From: Pseudoselenomonas ruminantium
GTDB taxonomy: Bacteria; Bacillota; Negativicutes; Selenomonadales; Selenomonadaceae
Direction of reading: 5' to 3'
DNA length: 64,000 nt
NCBI GenBank assembly: GCA_015058655.1
Contig: SVBX01000014.1
Span: 22,752 to 86,751, forward strand
Part shown: positions 8,317 to 17,483 of the stretch, one piece after another
Position numbering within the stretch: the stretch's first letter is position 1
Layout: every line of letters starts with the position of its first letter
Notes under the pieces: generated by a model
What the model was told of the DNA's origin: nothing
Databases searched by the model: none
The model's input: only the letters and a program-made list of their open reading frames with translations
Translations under genes and position numbers: made by a program

Positions 8317-9099
8317 ATGCAGGTAGTGGTCTTGGCAAGTGGCAGCAAGGGCAATGCGGCGCTGGTGGAAATGGATGGGACGAAGCTCCTCATAGATGCG
8401 GGCATCAGCGCTACCCGCATCAAGAAGGCGTTGGCCTTGCGCGGGCTGGCGCCGGAGGAGCTTTCGGGCATCCTGGTTACCCATGAGCATCGGGATCATA
8501 TTGCCGGACTCACTACCTTATCCAAGTGGTATCACTTGCCAATTTTCGGGCGGCGGGACACCCTCGCCGCTCTTTCTTGTGCTGTGAAAGTGCCGGAACA
8601 GCTGCTGCATCCTGTTGAGGCGGCCTTCCCTTTGGATGGCGTGAAGGTGGAGGGCTTTTCCACTTCCCACGATGCGGCAGACCCGACAGGCTGGCGCATC
8701 ACGGGCAGTGAGCGCTTCGTGCTGGCTACGGATTTGGGCTTTGTCACGAGTTCGGTGCAGGAGGCTCTGGAGGGGGCGGACATCCTCATGCTGGAGGCCA
8801 ACTATGACCAGGGTATGCTGGAAAAGGGCCCTTATCCCTGGCATCTCAAGCGGCGCATCATGTCCAACAGGGGGCATCTTTCCAACAGCGATGCAGCCTG
8901 GGCGCTGGCAAGGCTCAAGCGCCGTCCGGGACAGGTGATACTGGCGCATTTGTCAGAGGAAAACAACCGGCCCGGGATAGCGGAGGAAACCGTGAGGAAA
9001 ATACTGCACCGCCAGGGGATGGAAGTGCCCCTGGCTGTGGCCAGCCAGACAGAGCCGCTGGCTCTCGCCACTGACAGCTATATGTATCAGTGTTCATAA
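8317..9099 (+). CDS. walJ: MBL-fold metallo-hydrolase, WalJ/YycJ type
   Basis: 260 residues. The metallo-beta-lactamase motif is HEHRDH (about residues 53-58), with later ligands in TSHDAAD and HLSEENN, and ATDLGFVTSS carries the bridging aspartate. In Firmicutes this DNA-processing exonuclease-like family (YycJ/WalJ) typically precedes an HtrA protease and RlmH, exactly as here. ATG 8317 follows AAGGGA; a TTG three bases earlier is less likely. The WalRK two-component pair that often accompanies it is not present. Confidence 0.88.
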   Translation: MQVVVLASGSKGNAALVEMDGTKLLIDAGISATRIKKALALRGLAPEELSGILVTHEHRDHIAGLTTLSKWYHLPIFGRRDTLAALSCAVKVPEQLLHPVEAAFPLDGVKVEGFSTSHDAADPTGWRITGSERFVLATDLGFVTSSVQEALEGADILMLEANYDQGMLEKGPYPWHLKRRIMSNRGHLSNSDAAWALARLKRRPGQVILAHLSEENNRPGIAEETVRKILHRQGMEVPLAVASQTEPLALATDSYMYQCS

Positions 9100-9161
9100 A
9101 AGTTGATTCTTGCATTTATTTTTCAGAAATTAGATTTAAGATACAGGCAGGAAATTTGATA

Positions 9162-9318
9162 AGGAACTGGCAAGAAATAAATTGAGCATAATGCGAAGGA
9201 TTAGTTTGGCTAGACAAGGCGGAGGAAGGAGGCATAGCGGTGCTATGTCGACTGACGACAACGCAGTATAGACGAACTAAGACAAGCAGAATGCTTAATT
9301 TATTTCTGAACAGTTCCT
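9162..9318 (+). repeat. 157-bp palindromic MITE-like element, copy 1
   Basis: Ends AGGAACTG...CAGTTCCT with imperfect terminal inverted repeats of about 28 bp (AATAAATT.AGCAT shared). The whole element can fold on itself around CATAGC-GGT-GCTATG. TAA occurs at both borders (9160-9162 and 9318-9320), compatible with a 3-bp target duplication. By eye it is identical to the copies at 17296-17452 (inverted) and 39265-39421. It lies 50 bp upstream of htrA and has no coding capacity. Confidence 0.9.
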
Positions 9319-9368
9319 AAGATAAACTATGTCGCTTTCCTGACAATATACAAAGTGGAGGGATTATC

Positions 9369-10511
9369 ATGCAATCGCTGTTTTCACTTTTGAATCATAA
9401 GAAAAAGGCTGCTGTAGTGGCGTCAGTGCTGACTCTGTCGGCATTGACCTTTTCCGGATGCAATGCCAGCACTGATGGCGCAGGGGCAGCTGCCAGCTCC
9501 GATGCGGCTTCTGCAGCCCAGACGGAGAACGCTCCTGCTGCCAAGGTGGATACCAAGGGGCTGTCTGCCGCCCGCAATACTCCGGCGGTACGGGCTGCCA
9601 AGGCTGTCGGCCCCTCTGTGGTGGGTATCACCAACAAGGCAGTGGTCAGGGATTGGTTCAATAATCCCGTGGAAACCGAGGGGGCTGGCTCTGGCGTGGT
9701 TTTCCGCGCTGACGGCTATATCGTCACCAACAACCATGTGGTCAGCGGGGCCAAGGAAATCATCGTTTCCCTGGCAGATGGCCGCAGTCTCAAGGGCAAG
9801 CTGATAGGTGCCGATGAAGTAACGGATCTGGCCGTGGTGAAGGTGGAGGCAAGCGACCTGCCGGTAGCTACCTTCGGCGATTCTGACGGCATTGTGGTGG
9901 GCGAGCCTGCCATTGCCATCGGCAACCCCCTGGGCCTGGAGTTCCAGGGCAGTGTCACCAGCGGTGTCATCAGCGCCCTGAACAGGACGCTGGATATCAG
10001 CGACAAGCGGGTGAAGCTCTTGCAGACGGATGCCGCCATCAACCCCGGCAACTCCGGCGGCGCATTGGTGAACGCTGACGGCGAGGTCATAGGCATCAAC
10101 AGCGCCAAGGTGGCAGCGAATGGCGTGGAGGGCATGGGCTTCTCCATTCCCAGCAATACGGTGCAGGCCATCATCAAGGAGCTCATGGACAAGGGCTATG
10201 TGGCCCGCCCCTATCTGGGCGTCACCATCTTTGACCCCAACACGGCTGCCCGCTATGGGTATCAGCTGAATATTGACAAGGGGGTCTATGTCTTCCGTCT
10301 GACCCTGGGTGGCCCCGCTGACAAGGCCGGTCTCCAGCGTGGAGATATCATCCTCAAGATCGACGATACGGAAGTTAACTCCGTTTCCGAGCTGCGCCAG
10401 AAAGTCGGAGAGCACAAAGTGGGCGACAGTGTGAAGATTACCTTTGACCGCAATGGCAGCACTCGCAGCGCCGACATTGTCCTGGAAGAAATGCCGCAGG
10501 AAGACCGCTAA
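9369..10511 (+). CDS. htrA: HtrA/DegP-like serine protease with PDZ domain, lipoprotein
   Basis: 380 residues. The N-terminal signal ends in FSGC, so it is probably lipid-anchored at C31. A linker rich in Ala/Ser follows, then the trypsin-like domain with catalytic H123 (NNHVV), D153 (TDLAV) and S229 (GNSGG), and one PDZ domain (about 275-375). Such proteases degrade or refold damaged envelope proteins. GGAGGG lies nine bases before ATG 9369. The stop is followed directly by the rlmH start, and walJ precedes it: the conserved Firmicute order. The 157-bp element has landed in its upstream region. Confidence 0.94.
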   Translation: MQSLFSLLNHKKKAAVVASVLTLSALTFSGCNASTDGAGAAASSDAASAAQTENAPAAKVDTKGLSAARNTPAVRAAKAVGPSVVGITNKAVVRDWFNNPVETEGAGSGVVFRADGYIVTNNHVVSGAKEIIVSLADGRSLKGKLIGADEVTDLAVVKVEASDLPVATFGDSDGIVVGEPAIAIGNPLGLEFQGSVTSGVISALNRTLDISDKRVKLLQTDAAINPGNSGGALVNADGEVIGINSAKVAANGVEGMGFSIPSNTVQAIIKELMDKGYVARPYLGVTIFDPNTAARYGYQLNIDKGVYVFRLTLGGPADKAGLQRGDIILKIDDTEVNSVSELRQKVGEHKVGDSVKITFDRNGSTRSADIVLEEMPQEDR

Positions 10512-10991
10512 ATGAAGATAACCATAGTATGTGCCGGGAAAATCAAGGAGAAGTACCTGACGGCAGGCATCAATGAATTCCTCAAACGCCTGAAGCCCAT
10601 GGCCCAGACGGAAATACTGGAAATCCATGAGGAAAAGATGCCGGATAGTCCTTCGGAGGCAGAGAAAGAGCAGGTGCTCCAGAAGGAAGGCGAAAAGCTC
10701 TTGAAGCTGGTGCCCTCCGGCTCCTATCTCTTCGTGCTGGATGTGTACGGGGAGGAGCTTTCCTCCGAGGAACTGGCAGAGAAGATCGATAAGCTGGGCC
10801 TTATGGGCAGGAGCAATATCACCTTCCTGATAGGTGGCGCCTTCGGCCTTTCCAAGGAAGTGCGCCAGGCGGCGGATATGAAGATTTCCTTTTCCCAAAT
10901 GACTTTTACCCATCAAATGGTGCGGTTGCTTTTAGTAGAGCAGGTTTACCGGGCCTTTAAGATCAACAGAGGCGAGAAGTACCACTGGTAA
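10512..10991 (+). CDS. rlmH: 23S rRNA pseudouridine-1915 N3-methyltransferase
   Basis: 159 residues, the usual length of this SPOUT methyltransferase. It has the knot motifs FLIGGAFGL (SAM binding) and the invariant C-terminal QVYRAFKINRGEKYHW. It modifies pseudouridine 1915 in helix 69 of 23S rRNA. ATG 10512 immediately follows the htrA stop codon. An intrinsic terminator ends the transcript at 11000-11024. Confidence 0.97.
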   Translation: MKITIVCAGKIKEKYLTAGINEFLKRLKPMAQTEILEIHEEKMPDSPSEAEKEQVLQKEGEKLLKLVPSGSYLFVLDVYGEELSSEELAEKIDKLGLMGRSNITFLIGGAFGLSKEVRQAADMKISFSQMTFTHQMVRLLLVEQVYRAFKINRGEKYHW

Positions 10992-10999
10992 TGAGCAGG

Positions 11000-11024
11000 C
11001 CTCCCCTTTCAGGGGAGGTTTTTT
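11000..11024 (+). terminator. Intrinsic terminator after rlmH
   Basis: CCTCCCC (11000-11006) / GGGGAGG (11012-11018) followed by six T. Confidence 0.93.
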
Positions 11025-11116
11025 GCATGGGAAAAGAGAAATTATCCGGCAGGAGTTGTCATGTTTGTGGTAAAATTTCTTTAAGAGTATTTACATCATG
11101 ATGGTCAGGTGAGATG

Positions 11117-12316
11117 ATGGAAAAATCCTTTGTAGAACGCAACAGGCTGCTTTGGCTGATTATGGCGGCATCCTTCCTCACGCCTTTCACGGGCAGCGCC
11201 CTGTCCCTGTCCCTGCCGGATATCGGGCGGCAGTATGGGCAGGGGCCGGAGGCGCTGACCTGGGTGCTGGGCAGTTTCCTTATAGGAGCCCTGGTGTTCT
11301 TGCTGCCCATGGGGCATCTGGCTGAGAAGTGGGGCAAGGCACGGCTCTTTACTTTGGGGGCGGGCATCTTTGCCGTGACCTCCTTTGCCTGCGTCTTTGC
11401 CGATTCCCTGGCCTGCCTGATTGGGGTGCGAGTGTTGCAGGGCATGGGCTCGGCCATGAATTTTGCCACCAACAATGCCCTGCTGGTCCTGGCCTACCCC
11501 AAGGAGAAGCGGGGCGGAGCCATGGGCTGGATGATCGCCATGGTCTATGTGGGGCTTTCTTTGGGGCCAGTGCTTGGGGGCGGCCTCAACTACTATCTGG
11601 GCTGGCAGAGCATTTTCGTCTTTATCGGCTTCATTGCCCTGGGGGTCTGCCTGGCGGCTCCCGTGGTGCTGCGGGAGGTGCCAGGGGCCAATGAGAAGGG
11701 GGCGCCCAAGGGCTTCATTCCCCTGGAGGCCTTCAAGGAGCGCACTTTTTCCTATTCTTCTTTGGCGGCCTTGCTGAACTACATGGCTACCTTTTCGGTG
11801 GGGTTCCTGATGTCTTTTTACCTGCAGTACATCTTGGGCTATCCTTCCCATGAGTCCGGCCTGTTCCTGCTCCTGCAGCCGGTGGTGATGGCTGCCCTGT
11901 CCCCGGTCACGGGGGCGCTGTCTGACAGGCATTCCCCGCAGCTCCTGTCGGCTTGGGGCATGGCTTGCATTTCCGCAGGGCTCCTGGGGCTGGCTTTCCT
12001 GGTGCATGGGAGCGGCTTCTACGGCCTGTTCCCCTGCCTGCTGCTACTGGGGGTGGGCTTCGCCCTCTTCGCAGCCCCCAACAACAATGCCGTCATGGGC
12101 AGCGTGCCCAAGAAATTCTACAGCTTCGCGTCTTCGTGGCTGGGCATGGTACGCCTGCTGGGGCAGGTCTTGAGCATGCTCATCGTGACGGTGCTTTTGT
12201 CCATCGGTCACGGCAGCTTGGCCGGCACGGAACTGCTGTCTCTGAATATGCAGATTTCCTTCGTGGTGCTGAGCGTCATCTGCCTGCTGGGAGTATCGGC
12301 CGCCAGGGTGCGGTGA
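11117..12316 (+). CDS. MFS transporter, drug/H+ antiporter type
   Basis: 399 residues with about twelve hydrophobic segments. The loop 2-3 motif GHLAEKWGKARLF matches the MFS signature G-x-L-a-D-r-x-G-r-k, and the antiporter-type motif GLSLGPVLGG is in TM5. It exports an unknown substrate from the inner membrane; the resemblance is to small multidrug exporters. ATG 11117 was chosen over ATG 11114 for spacing to AGGTGA. The NUDIX gene follows 25 bases later. Confidence 0.85.
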   Translation: MEKSFVERNRLLWLIMAASFLTPFTGSALSLSLPDIGRQYGQGPEALTWVLGSFLIGALVFLLPMGHLAEKWGKARLFTLGAGIFAVTSFACVFADSLACLIGVRVLQGMGSAMNFATNNALLVLAYPKEKRGGAMGWMIAMVYVGLSLGPVLGGGLNYYLGWQSIFVFIGFIALGVCLAAPVVLREVPGANEKGAPKGFIPLEAFKERTFSYSSLAALLNYMATFSVGFLMSFYLQYILGYPSHESGLFLLLQPVVMAALSPVTGALSDRHSPQLLSAWGMACISAGLLGLAFLVHGSGFYGLFPCLLLLGVGFALFAAPNNNAVMGSVPKKFYSFASSWLGMVRLLGQVLSMLIVTVLLSIGHGSLAGTELLSLNMQISFVVLSVICLLGVSAARVR

Positions 12317-12340
12317 AGTTTTGAAAGAGAAGGGATATAT

Positions 12341-12814
12341 ATGCCGAAATCCAATCTGACCACCCTTTGCTATCTGGAAAAAGATGGCAAATATCTGATG
12401 ATGCATCGGGTGAAGAAGGAACATGATATCAACAAGGACAAATGGGTGGGCATCGGCGGCCACTTCGAGGCTGACGAGTCCCCGGAGGAGTGCCTTTTGC
12501 GGGAGGCCAGGGAGGAAACGGGGCTGACCCTTGCGAATTATAAGTTGAGGGGCATTGTCACCTTTATCTCCGACAGGTGGCAGACGGAGTACATGTTCCT
12601 CTATACCGCGACAGAGTGGGAGGGGCAGATTACAGAGTGCAACGAGGGCACGCTGGAGTGGATAGAGAAAAGCAAGGTTTACGACCTGCCCCTGTGGGAA
12701 GGGGACAAGATCTTCTTCCGGCTGCTGGAGGAAGGGCGGCCGCATTTTTCCTTGAAGCTCAGGTATGTGGGGGAGGAACTGGTGGAAAAGGTGCTGGATG
12801 GGAAGGCGTTGTGA
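12341..12814 (+). CDS. NUDIX hydrolase, MutT / 8-oxo-dGTPase-like
   Basis: 157 residues. The NUDIX box is complete: G-x5-E-x7-REAREETGL within GGHFEADESPEECLLREARE (about residues 40-60), with the metal-binding EExE core. It probably removes oxidised or otherwise abnormal nucleoside triphosphates from the pool. Start ATG 12341 follows GAGAAGGG. It appears to be the last gene of a short unit with the MFS transporter. Confidence 0.88.
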   Translation: MPKSNLTTLCYLEKDGKYLMMHRVKKEHDINKDKWVGIGGHFEADESPEECLLREAREETGLTLANYKLRGIVTFISDRWQTEYMFLYTATEWEGQITECNEGTLEWIEKSKVYDLPLWEGDKIFFRLLEEGRPHFSLKLRYVGEELVEKVLDGKAL

Positions 12815-12909
12815 ACTGCTGGGAAATTATAATCAGCGCTAACTTTTTATTTCTGCCTGCAATGTGATATGATATATATGATACGATTCGTACAAAAGGG
12901 ATGTGAAGC

Positions 12910-13944
12910 GTGGTTTTCTTCTTGACGGTCTTAGGCGACCTGATATTCTTGCTGGGGGTGGATCTTGTTTTGTTTGTGGTTGAGAATTACGGAGCGATAA
13001 TTGCGGGGGCTGTGGCCATGGCGGCGGCTTCTTATGGCTATAGGCGCTACAAGCTGGGGAAGGGCAAGGCTCCGTCCTTTGATTTGGCTGCTCTTTCCGA
13101 GGAACAGCAAGGCTTGGCCTCCGAGCTTTTCGACAAGGCGGTGGCAGATTATAATGCCATCGAGGCTTTGCGCGATACCCTGAAGGATGAAGCTTTGGGC
13201 ACTCAGCTTGCCACCATGCAGGTGACGGCTTACCGCCTGCTGAAGTACCTGGAGGAGAATCCCATGAAGGTCATTCCTGCCAGGAAATTCGTGGACTATT
13301 ATCAGGACAGGGCCCTGACATTGACCAAGCAATTCTGCGACCTGGAGAAGACCGGCCTGGAAACAGCTCAGGTGAAGGAAACCAAGCAGAAGGTGCGACA
13401 GACCCTCATGACCTTCGATGAAGCCTATGAGGCGGAGTTCGAGAAGGTCCTTTCCGACCAGCTCATGGATATGGAGGCGGAGCTGGCGGTGCTCAAGCAG
13501 AATCTGAAGGCCGAGGGCTTGCAGGATGTGGAGGGAGAAGTTATCTCCCCGGAGCCTGTTTCTGCCATGGATGCAGCCAGAGCCGAGGCCAATGCAGGGA
13601 ATCTGCCGGTGAAGCGGGAGCGTCCCGTGAACAAGGCAGGCCGGGGCAAGGCGCGGCTCAGGAAGCGCGAGGACATCGACAGGGAAAAAGCCGTAGCCAA
13701 GTCCATGCGCATGCCCGAGGCGGTCAAAGGCGAGGTCATCAAGCAGAAAGTCATCAATGCGGGGCTGGCTGCTGTCCTGGGCACTGTGGGGGCCCACAAG
13801 TTCTACCAGGGCAAGACCTTCCAGGGCATCATTTACGCGGTTTTCTGCTGGACAGCCCTGCCCACGCTGATAAGCTGGGTAGAGGCTATCCGCTATGCGG
13901 TGATGCCCATGGATGATTTCTACAAGCAGTATTACAGGGATTGA
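12910..13944 (+). CDS. XpaC-like membrane protein with C-terminal TM2 domain
   Basis: 344 residues, GTG start at 12910 after AAAAGGGATGTGAAGC. Two N-terminal hydrophobic stretches (about 1-40) are followed by a helical XpaC-like cytosolic domain (about 55-190) and a charged linker. The C-terminal TM2 domain (about 278-335) has GAHKFYQGKTFQGIIYA. XpaC family proteins are usually encoded with TelA, as here (33 bp apart). The molecular role is unknown; the link to colour-substrate hydrolysis is only historical naming. Confidence 0.78.
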   Translation: MVFFLTVLGDLIFLLGVDLVLFVVENYGAIIAGAVAMAAASYGYRRYKLGKGKAPSFDLAALSEEQQGLASELFDKAVADYNAIEALRDTLKDEALGTQLATMQVTAYRLLKYLEENPMKVIPARKFVDYYQDRALTLTKQFCDLEKTGLETAQVKETKQKVRQTLMTFDEAYEAEFEKVLSDQLMDMEAELAVLKQNLKAEGLQDVEGEVISPEPVSAMDAARAEANAGNLPVKRERPVNKAGRGKARLRKREDIDREKAVAKSMRMPEAVKGEVIKQKVINAGLAAVLGTVGAHKFYQGKTFQGIIYAVFCWTALPTLISWVEAIRYAVMPMDDFYKQYYRD

Positions 13945-13977
13945 CAGATTTTAGCAGGGACAAGGAGGCACTTTATC

Positions 13978-15141
13978 ATGGCAGACATCAATCTTGACGA
14001 TTTGCTGAAGGCTAAGAGAGCTCAGGAGGGAAGCGAGGCAGCTGCTGCCACCGGCAAGGAAATGGTGACGGTGGAGCAGGTGAGCGCGGCGGTGGAGACC
14101 CTGACCCCTGAGGAAAAGGCTCAGATCGTGAAAATCAAGGATGAGCTTGACCTGACGGATTCTACGGCGGTGCTTTCCTACGGCGCTCCTGCCCAGAAAC
14201 GCATTGCGGAGTTCTCCAACAATGTGCTGTCCCAGGTTCGCACCAAGGACAGCGGACAGGTGGGAGAACTGCTGCAGGGGCTGGTGGCTCAGGTGAAGGG
14301 CTACAACCCTGAGGGCGGCTCTTCCGGCGGCAGTTTCTTGAAGAAAATCCCTATCGTGGGCAGCCTGGTGGAAAAGGCCGAAGATGTGAAGGAGGGCTAC
14401 ACCAAGCTTTCTGTGCAGGTGGACCGCATCCAGGGAGGCCTTGAGCAGGCCAAGCTGAAGATGATGAAGGACATTGCTCTCTTCGATAATCTCTATGAGC
14501 AGAATCTGGCCTATTTCAAGAATCTCCAACTGTATATCCAGGCCGGGGAAGAAAAGCTGCGTGAGATGCAGGAAGTCACTCTGCCCAAGCTGCGGGCCCA
14601 GGCTCAGGAGAGCGGTGACCCCATGGCCGTGCAGGTGGTGGCAGATTTCGAGGGCAGTGTCCAGCGCTTCGAGAAGAAGGTACATGACCTGAAGATCAGC
14701 AAGACCATCGCCATCCAGACGGCTCCCCAGATACGCCTGATCCAGAACAATGACAAGGCGCTGGTGGACAGGGTGCAGACGGCTATCTACAACACGATTC
14801 CCCTCTGGAAGAATCAGATGGTCATTGCCCTGGGGCTGAAAGCCCAGCAGGACACCCTGCGGCTGCAGCAGGCGGTGACCAATACCACTAATGACCTTTT
14901 GAAGCGCAATGCTGAGCTCTTGAAGCAGAATACCTTGGAAGTGGCCAAGGAAAATGAGCGCAGCATCGTAGATATAGAGACAGTGCGGGAAGTCAATGAG
15001 AAACTGATTTCCACTATCGAAGAAACCGTGCGCATCCAGCAGGAAGGACGGCAGAAGCGTGCCGCCGCCGAGCAGGAACTGGTGCAGATCGAGGGGCGTC
15101 TCAGGGATACGCTTATGAAGAACAGCGGACGCGCGGAATGA
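13978..15141 (+). CDS. TelA/KlaA toxic-anion resistance family protein
   Basis: 387 residues, soluble and highly helical, with the family landmarks FLKKIPIVGSLVEKAEDV, YFKNLQLYIQAGEEKL and TIYNTIPLWKNQMVIALGLK. The family is linked to tellurite and envelope-stress resistance, with no known enzymatic activity. GGAGG (13963-13967) precedes ATG 13978. It is coupled to the XpaC-like gene, with a class B PBP directly downstream, which suggests a cell-envelope role (inference). Confidence 0.9.
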   Translation: MADINLDDLLKAKRAQEGSEAAAATGKEMVTVEQVSAAVETLTPEEKAQIVKIKDELDLTDSTAVLSYGAPAQKRIAEFSNNVLSQVRTKDSGQVGELLQGLVAQVKGYNPEGGSSGGSFLKKIPIVGSLVEKAEDVKEGYTKLSVQVDRIQGGLEQAKLKMMKDIALFDNLYEQNLAYFKNLQLYIQAGEEKLREMQEVTLPKLRAQAQESGDPMAVQVVADFEGSVQRFEKKVHDLKISKTIAIQTAPQIRLIQNNDKALVDRVQTAIYNTIPLWKNQMVIALGLKAQQDTLRLQQAVTNTTNDLLKRNAELLKQNTLEVAKENERSIVDIETVREVNEKLISTIEETVRIQQEGRQKRAAAEQELVQIEGRLRDTLMKNSGRAE

Positions 15142-15160
15142 TTTTGGGGGCATTGAAGCA

Positions 15161-17140
15161 ATGAAGATGGATCGGCATAAGGCCCAAAGGAATATAGGCA
15201 GATTGGGCCTTGCCATGCTGGCTGTGCTGGCAGTGGTGGTTTTCCGCTACGCCTGGCTGCAGCTGGTGCAGGGAAGCGAGCTCTCTGCGCGCATGCGGGC
15301 TCAGGTAGGGGAAAAATACCTGGCGCAGTCTACCCGGGGAGCCATCCTTGACAGGAATGGCAGGGAACTGGCGGTGAGTACCATGACCAAGTCCCTGTAT
15401 GTGGATCCCAATCATGTGAAGGAACCGGAGGTGCTGGCAGCTGACCTGGCTCCCCTGATTGGCCTTTCTGAACAGCAAGTCCTGGATGATATTGCCGAGG
15501 GGGGCGGCTTCCAGTGGGTGAAGCATCATTTGCCCCAGGAAGAGTACGAGAATGTACGCCAGCTCATGAAGGAAAAGGAGTATACCGATTGCCTGAACTT
15601 CATAGATGAAGCCAAAAGGTATTATCCCAACGATTTGCTGGCTGCCAATGTGCTGGGCTTCGTGGGCACGGAGGACAAGGGCCTTGACGGTGTAGAGCAG
15701 GCTTTGGACGGGTTGCTCAAAGGCGAGGTGGAGGAGGAATTCCTCCAGACTGACCGTAGCTCCCGGCCCATACTCAGCTCTATTTTCACCCGGAAGCAGC
15801 GCTACAAGGGGGATTATTGCAAGACTGTCACCCTGACCATCGACAGCTCCATCCAGTTCATGGTGGAGCAGGAGCTGGACAGGGCCATGGCGGAAAATGG
15901 GCCCAAGGCCATTACCTGCATAGTCATGGATCCCAAGAACGGAGATGTGCTGGCTATGGCAGGGCGTCCCTCCTACAATCCCAATACATTCTGGGACTAT
16001 TCGCCGGAAAGCTGGAAAAACAGGGCGGTGTCCTTCATCTATGAGCCTGGTTCCACCTTCAAGGCCATGGTGGCGGGGGCGGCTTTGCAGGAAAATGTGG
16101 TCAGCCCCAATCAGGTCTTCGTTGATCCGGGCTATGTCATGGTGTCAGGGCGGCGCATCCAGAACTGGAGCGGCGAGAGTTTCGGCACCGTTACCTTCAC
16201 TGATGTGGTGAAGCAGTCATTGAACACGGGCTTTGCCCAGGTGGGGCTTTCCTTAGGTGCGAAAAGGCTGACGGAATACGCCAAGCGCTTCGGCTTTGGC
16301 GAGGTCACGGGCATTGATCTGCCCGGTGAAGAGTCCGGGCTGCTCTTCGATCCCGACGATATGAGAGATTCTGATATCGCTACCATGTCCATTGGCCAGA
16401 GCATCGCGGTGACACCTTTGCAGCTGATTACAGCCATGTCGGCAGTGGCCAACGACGGGGTGCTCTTGAAGCCTCATATCGTGAAGGAAATCCGCAATGC
16501 AGACGGCTCCGTATATCTGGAAAATGAGCGCACGGAAGTGCGGCGGGTGATAGAGTCTTCCACGGACAAGACCCTGATGGGCCTCCTGGAGCAGGTTGTC
16601 GCTACCGGCGGCGGCCACAAGGCGGCAGTGAAGGGGTATCGCATTGCAGGCAAGACAGGCACCGCCCAGAAAATCCGCGAGGACGGGGCAGGCTACATGG
16701 ATGGTCGCTATATCGCTTCTTTCTGTGGCTTCGCTCCTGTGGAGGACCCCAAGGTGACGGTGCTGGTCATCATCGATGACCCGACTCTGGGCAGCTATTA
16801 TGGCGGTCAGATTGCAGCTCCTGTGGCGGGGCGCATCTTTGCCCAGCTCATGCGGTATATGCACATCGAGCCCACCAGCGAGGTCTTGATGGATATAGAG
16901 ACGGTTCCCCAGCCACATGAGCGCCCGAAACCCAAGAAGGTCTTCCAGGGAGAGGTGCCCAATGGCAAGGTGGTCATGCCCGACTTCATAGGCATGAGCC
17001 TGCGCGAAGCGGCCCGCAAGGCAGCGGAAAACGGCCTGACCTTCGAAGGAGAAGGCTCCGGGGTGGCAGCTTCCCAGAGCATAGAGCCAAACACTCTGGT
17101 GGATGCCGGCACGGCGATTACCGTGTATTTCCAGCCATGA
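15161..17140 (+). CDS. Class B penicillin-binding protein (FtsI/SpoVD-like) with PASTA domain
   Basis: 659 residues. An N-terminal transmembrane anchor (about 13-35) is followed by the PBP dimerisation domain (about 55-210, RGAILDRNGRELA) and the transpeptidase domain with S298xxK (PGSTFK), S353LN and K498TG. A single C-terminal PASTA domain (about 600-659, VVMPDFIGMSLREAARKAAE) follows. It cross-links peptidoglycan during division, in the SpoVD/FtsI subgroup. No mur/fts genes flank it, so it may be a second class B enzyme rather than the dcw-cluster copy. Confidence 0.93.
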   Translation: MKMDRHKAQRNIGRLGLAMLAVLAVVVFRYAWLQLVQGSELSARMRAQVGEKYLAQSTRGAILDRNGRELAVSTMTKSLYVDPNHVKEPEVLAADLAPLIGLSEQQVLDDIAEGGGFQWVKHHLPQEEYENVRQLMKEKEYTDCLNFIDEAKRYYPNDLLAANVLGFVGTEDKGLDGVEQALDGLLKGEVEEEFLQTDRSSRPILSSIFTRKQRYKGDYCKTVTLTIDSSIQFMVEQELDRAMAENGPKAITCIVMDPKNGDVLAMAGRPSYNPNTFWDYSPESWKNRAVSFIYEPGSTFKAMVAGAALQENVVSPNQVFVDPGYVMVSGRRIQNWSGESFGTVTFTDVVKQSLNTGFAQVGLSLGAKRLTEYAKRFGFGEVTGIDLPGEESGLLFDPDDMRDSDIATMSIGQSIAVTPLQLITAMSAVANDGVLLKPHIVKEIRNADGSVYLENERTEVRRVIESSTDKTLMGLLEQVVATGGGHKAAVKGYRIAGKTGTAQKIREDGAGYMDGRYIASFCGFAPVEDPKVTVLVIIDDPTLGSYYGGQIAAPVAGRIFAQLMRYMHIEPTSEVLMDIETVPQPHERPKPKKVFQGEVPNGKVVMPDFIGMSLREAARKAAENGLTFEGEGSGVAASQSIEPNTLVDAGTAITVYFQP

Positions 17141-17155
17141 TGAACGATATTTCGG

Positions 17156-17189
17156 CACAAAGGGCCAGCCTGCGGGTTGGCCCTTTGTG
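17156..17189 (+). terminator. Hairpin after the PBP gene
   Basis: CACAAAGGGCCA (17156-17167) pairs with TGGCCCTTTGTG (17178-17189). The stem is strong but there is no real T-run after it, so termination is likely but not certain. Confidence 0.6.
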
Positions 17190-17295
17190 CTGCCTTGGGT
17201 AATATTTCACTAAAGCAGATATTTTATGTAAAATATAAAAGGGAATAGGAATGCTTACGACGAATATATGACCGTTAGCGTAAATAAATACCATA

Positions 17296-17452
17296 AGGAA
17301 CTGTTCAGAAATAAATTAAGCATTCTGCTTGTCTTAGTTCGTCTATACTGCGTTGTCGTCAGTCGACATAGCACCGCTATGCCTCCTTCCTCCGCCTTGT
17401 CTAGCCAAACTAATCCTTCGCATTATGCTCAATTTATTTCTTGCCAGTTCCT
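17296..17452 (-). repeat. 157-bp palindromic MITE-like element, copy 2 (inverted)
   Basis: Reverse complement of copies 1 and 3, identical by eye. Borders are again TAA (17294-17296 and 17452-17454). It fills most of the gap between the PBP terminator and rseC. A long frame open from 17268 through the element into rseC is an accident of the insertion and has no ribosome site. Confidence 0.9.
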
Positions 17453-17483
17453 AACTGAAACTTTCCTCAAGGTGGTGTGGCAA

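Noticed and set aside
9423..10916. Long minus-strand frame across htrA and rlmH
   Set aside because: Antisense shadow of two well-recognised genes in GC-rich sequence.
17268..17483. N-terminal extension of RseC through the 157-bp element
   Set aside because: The open frame is created by the insertion; the RseC fold begins at ATG 17484.
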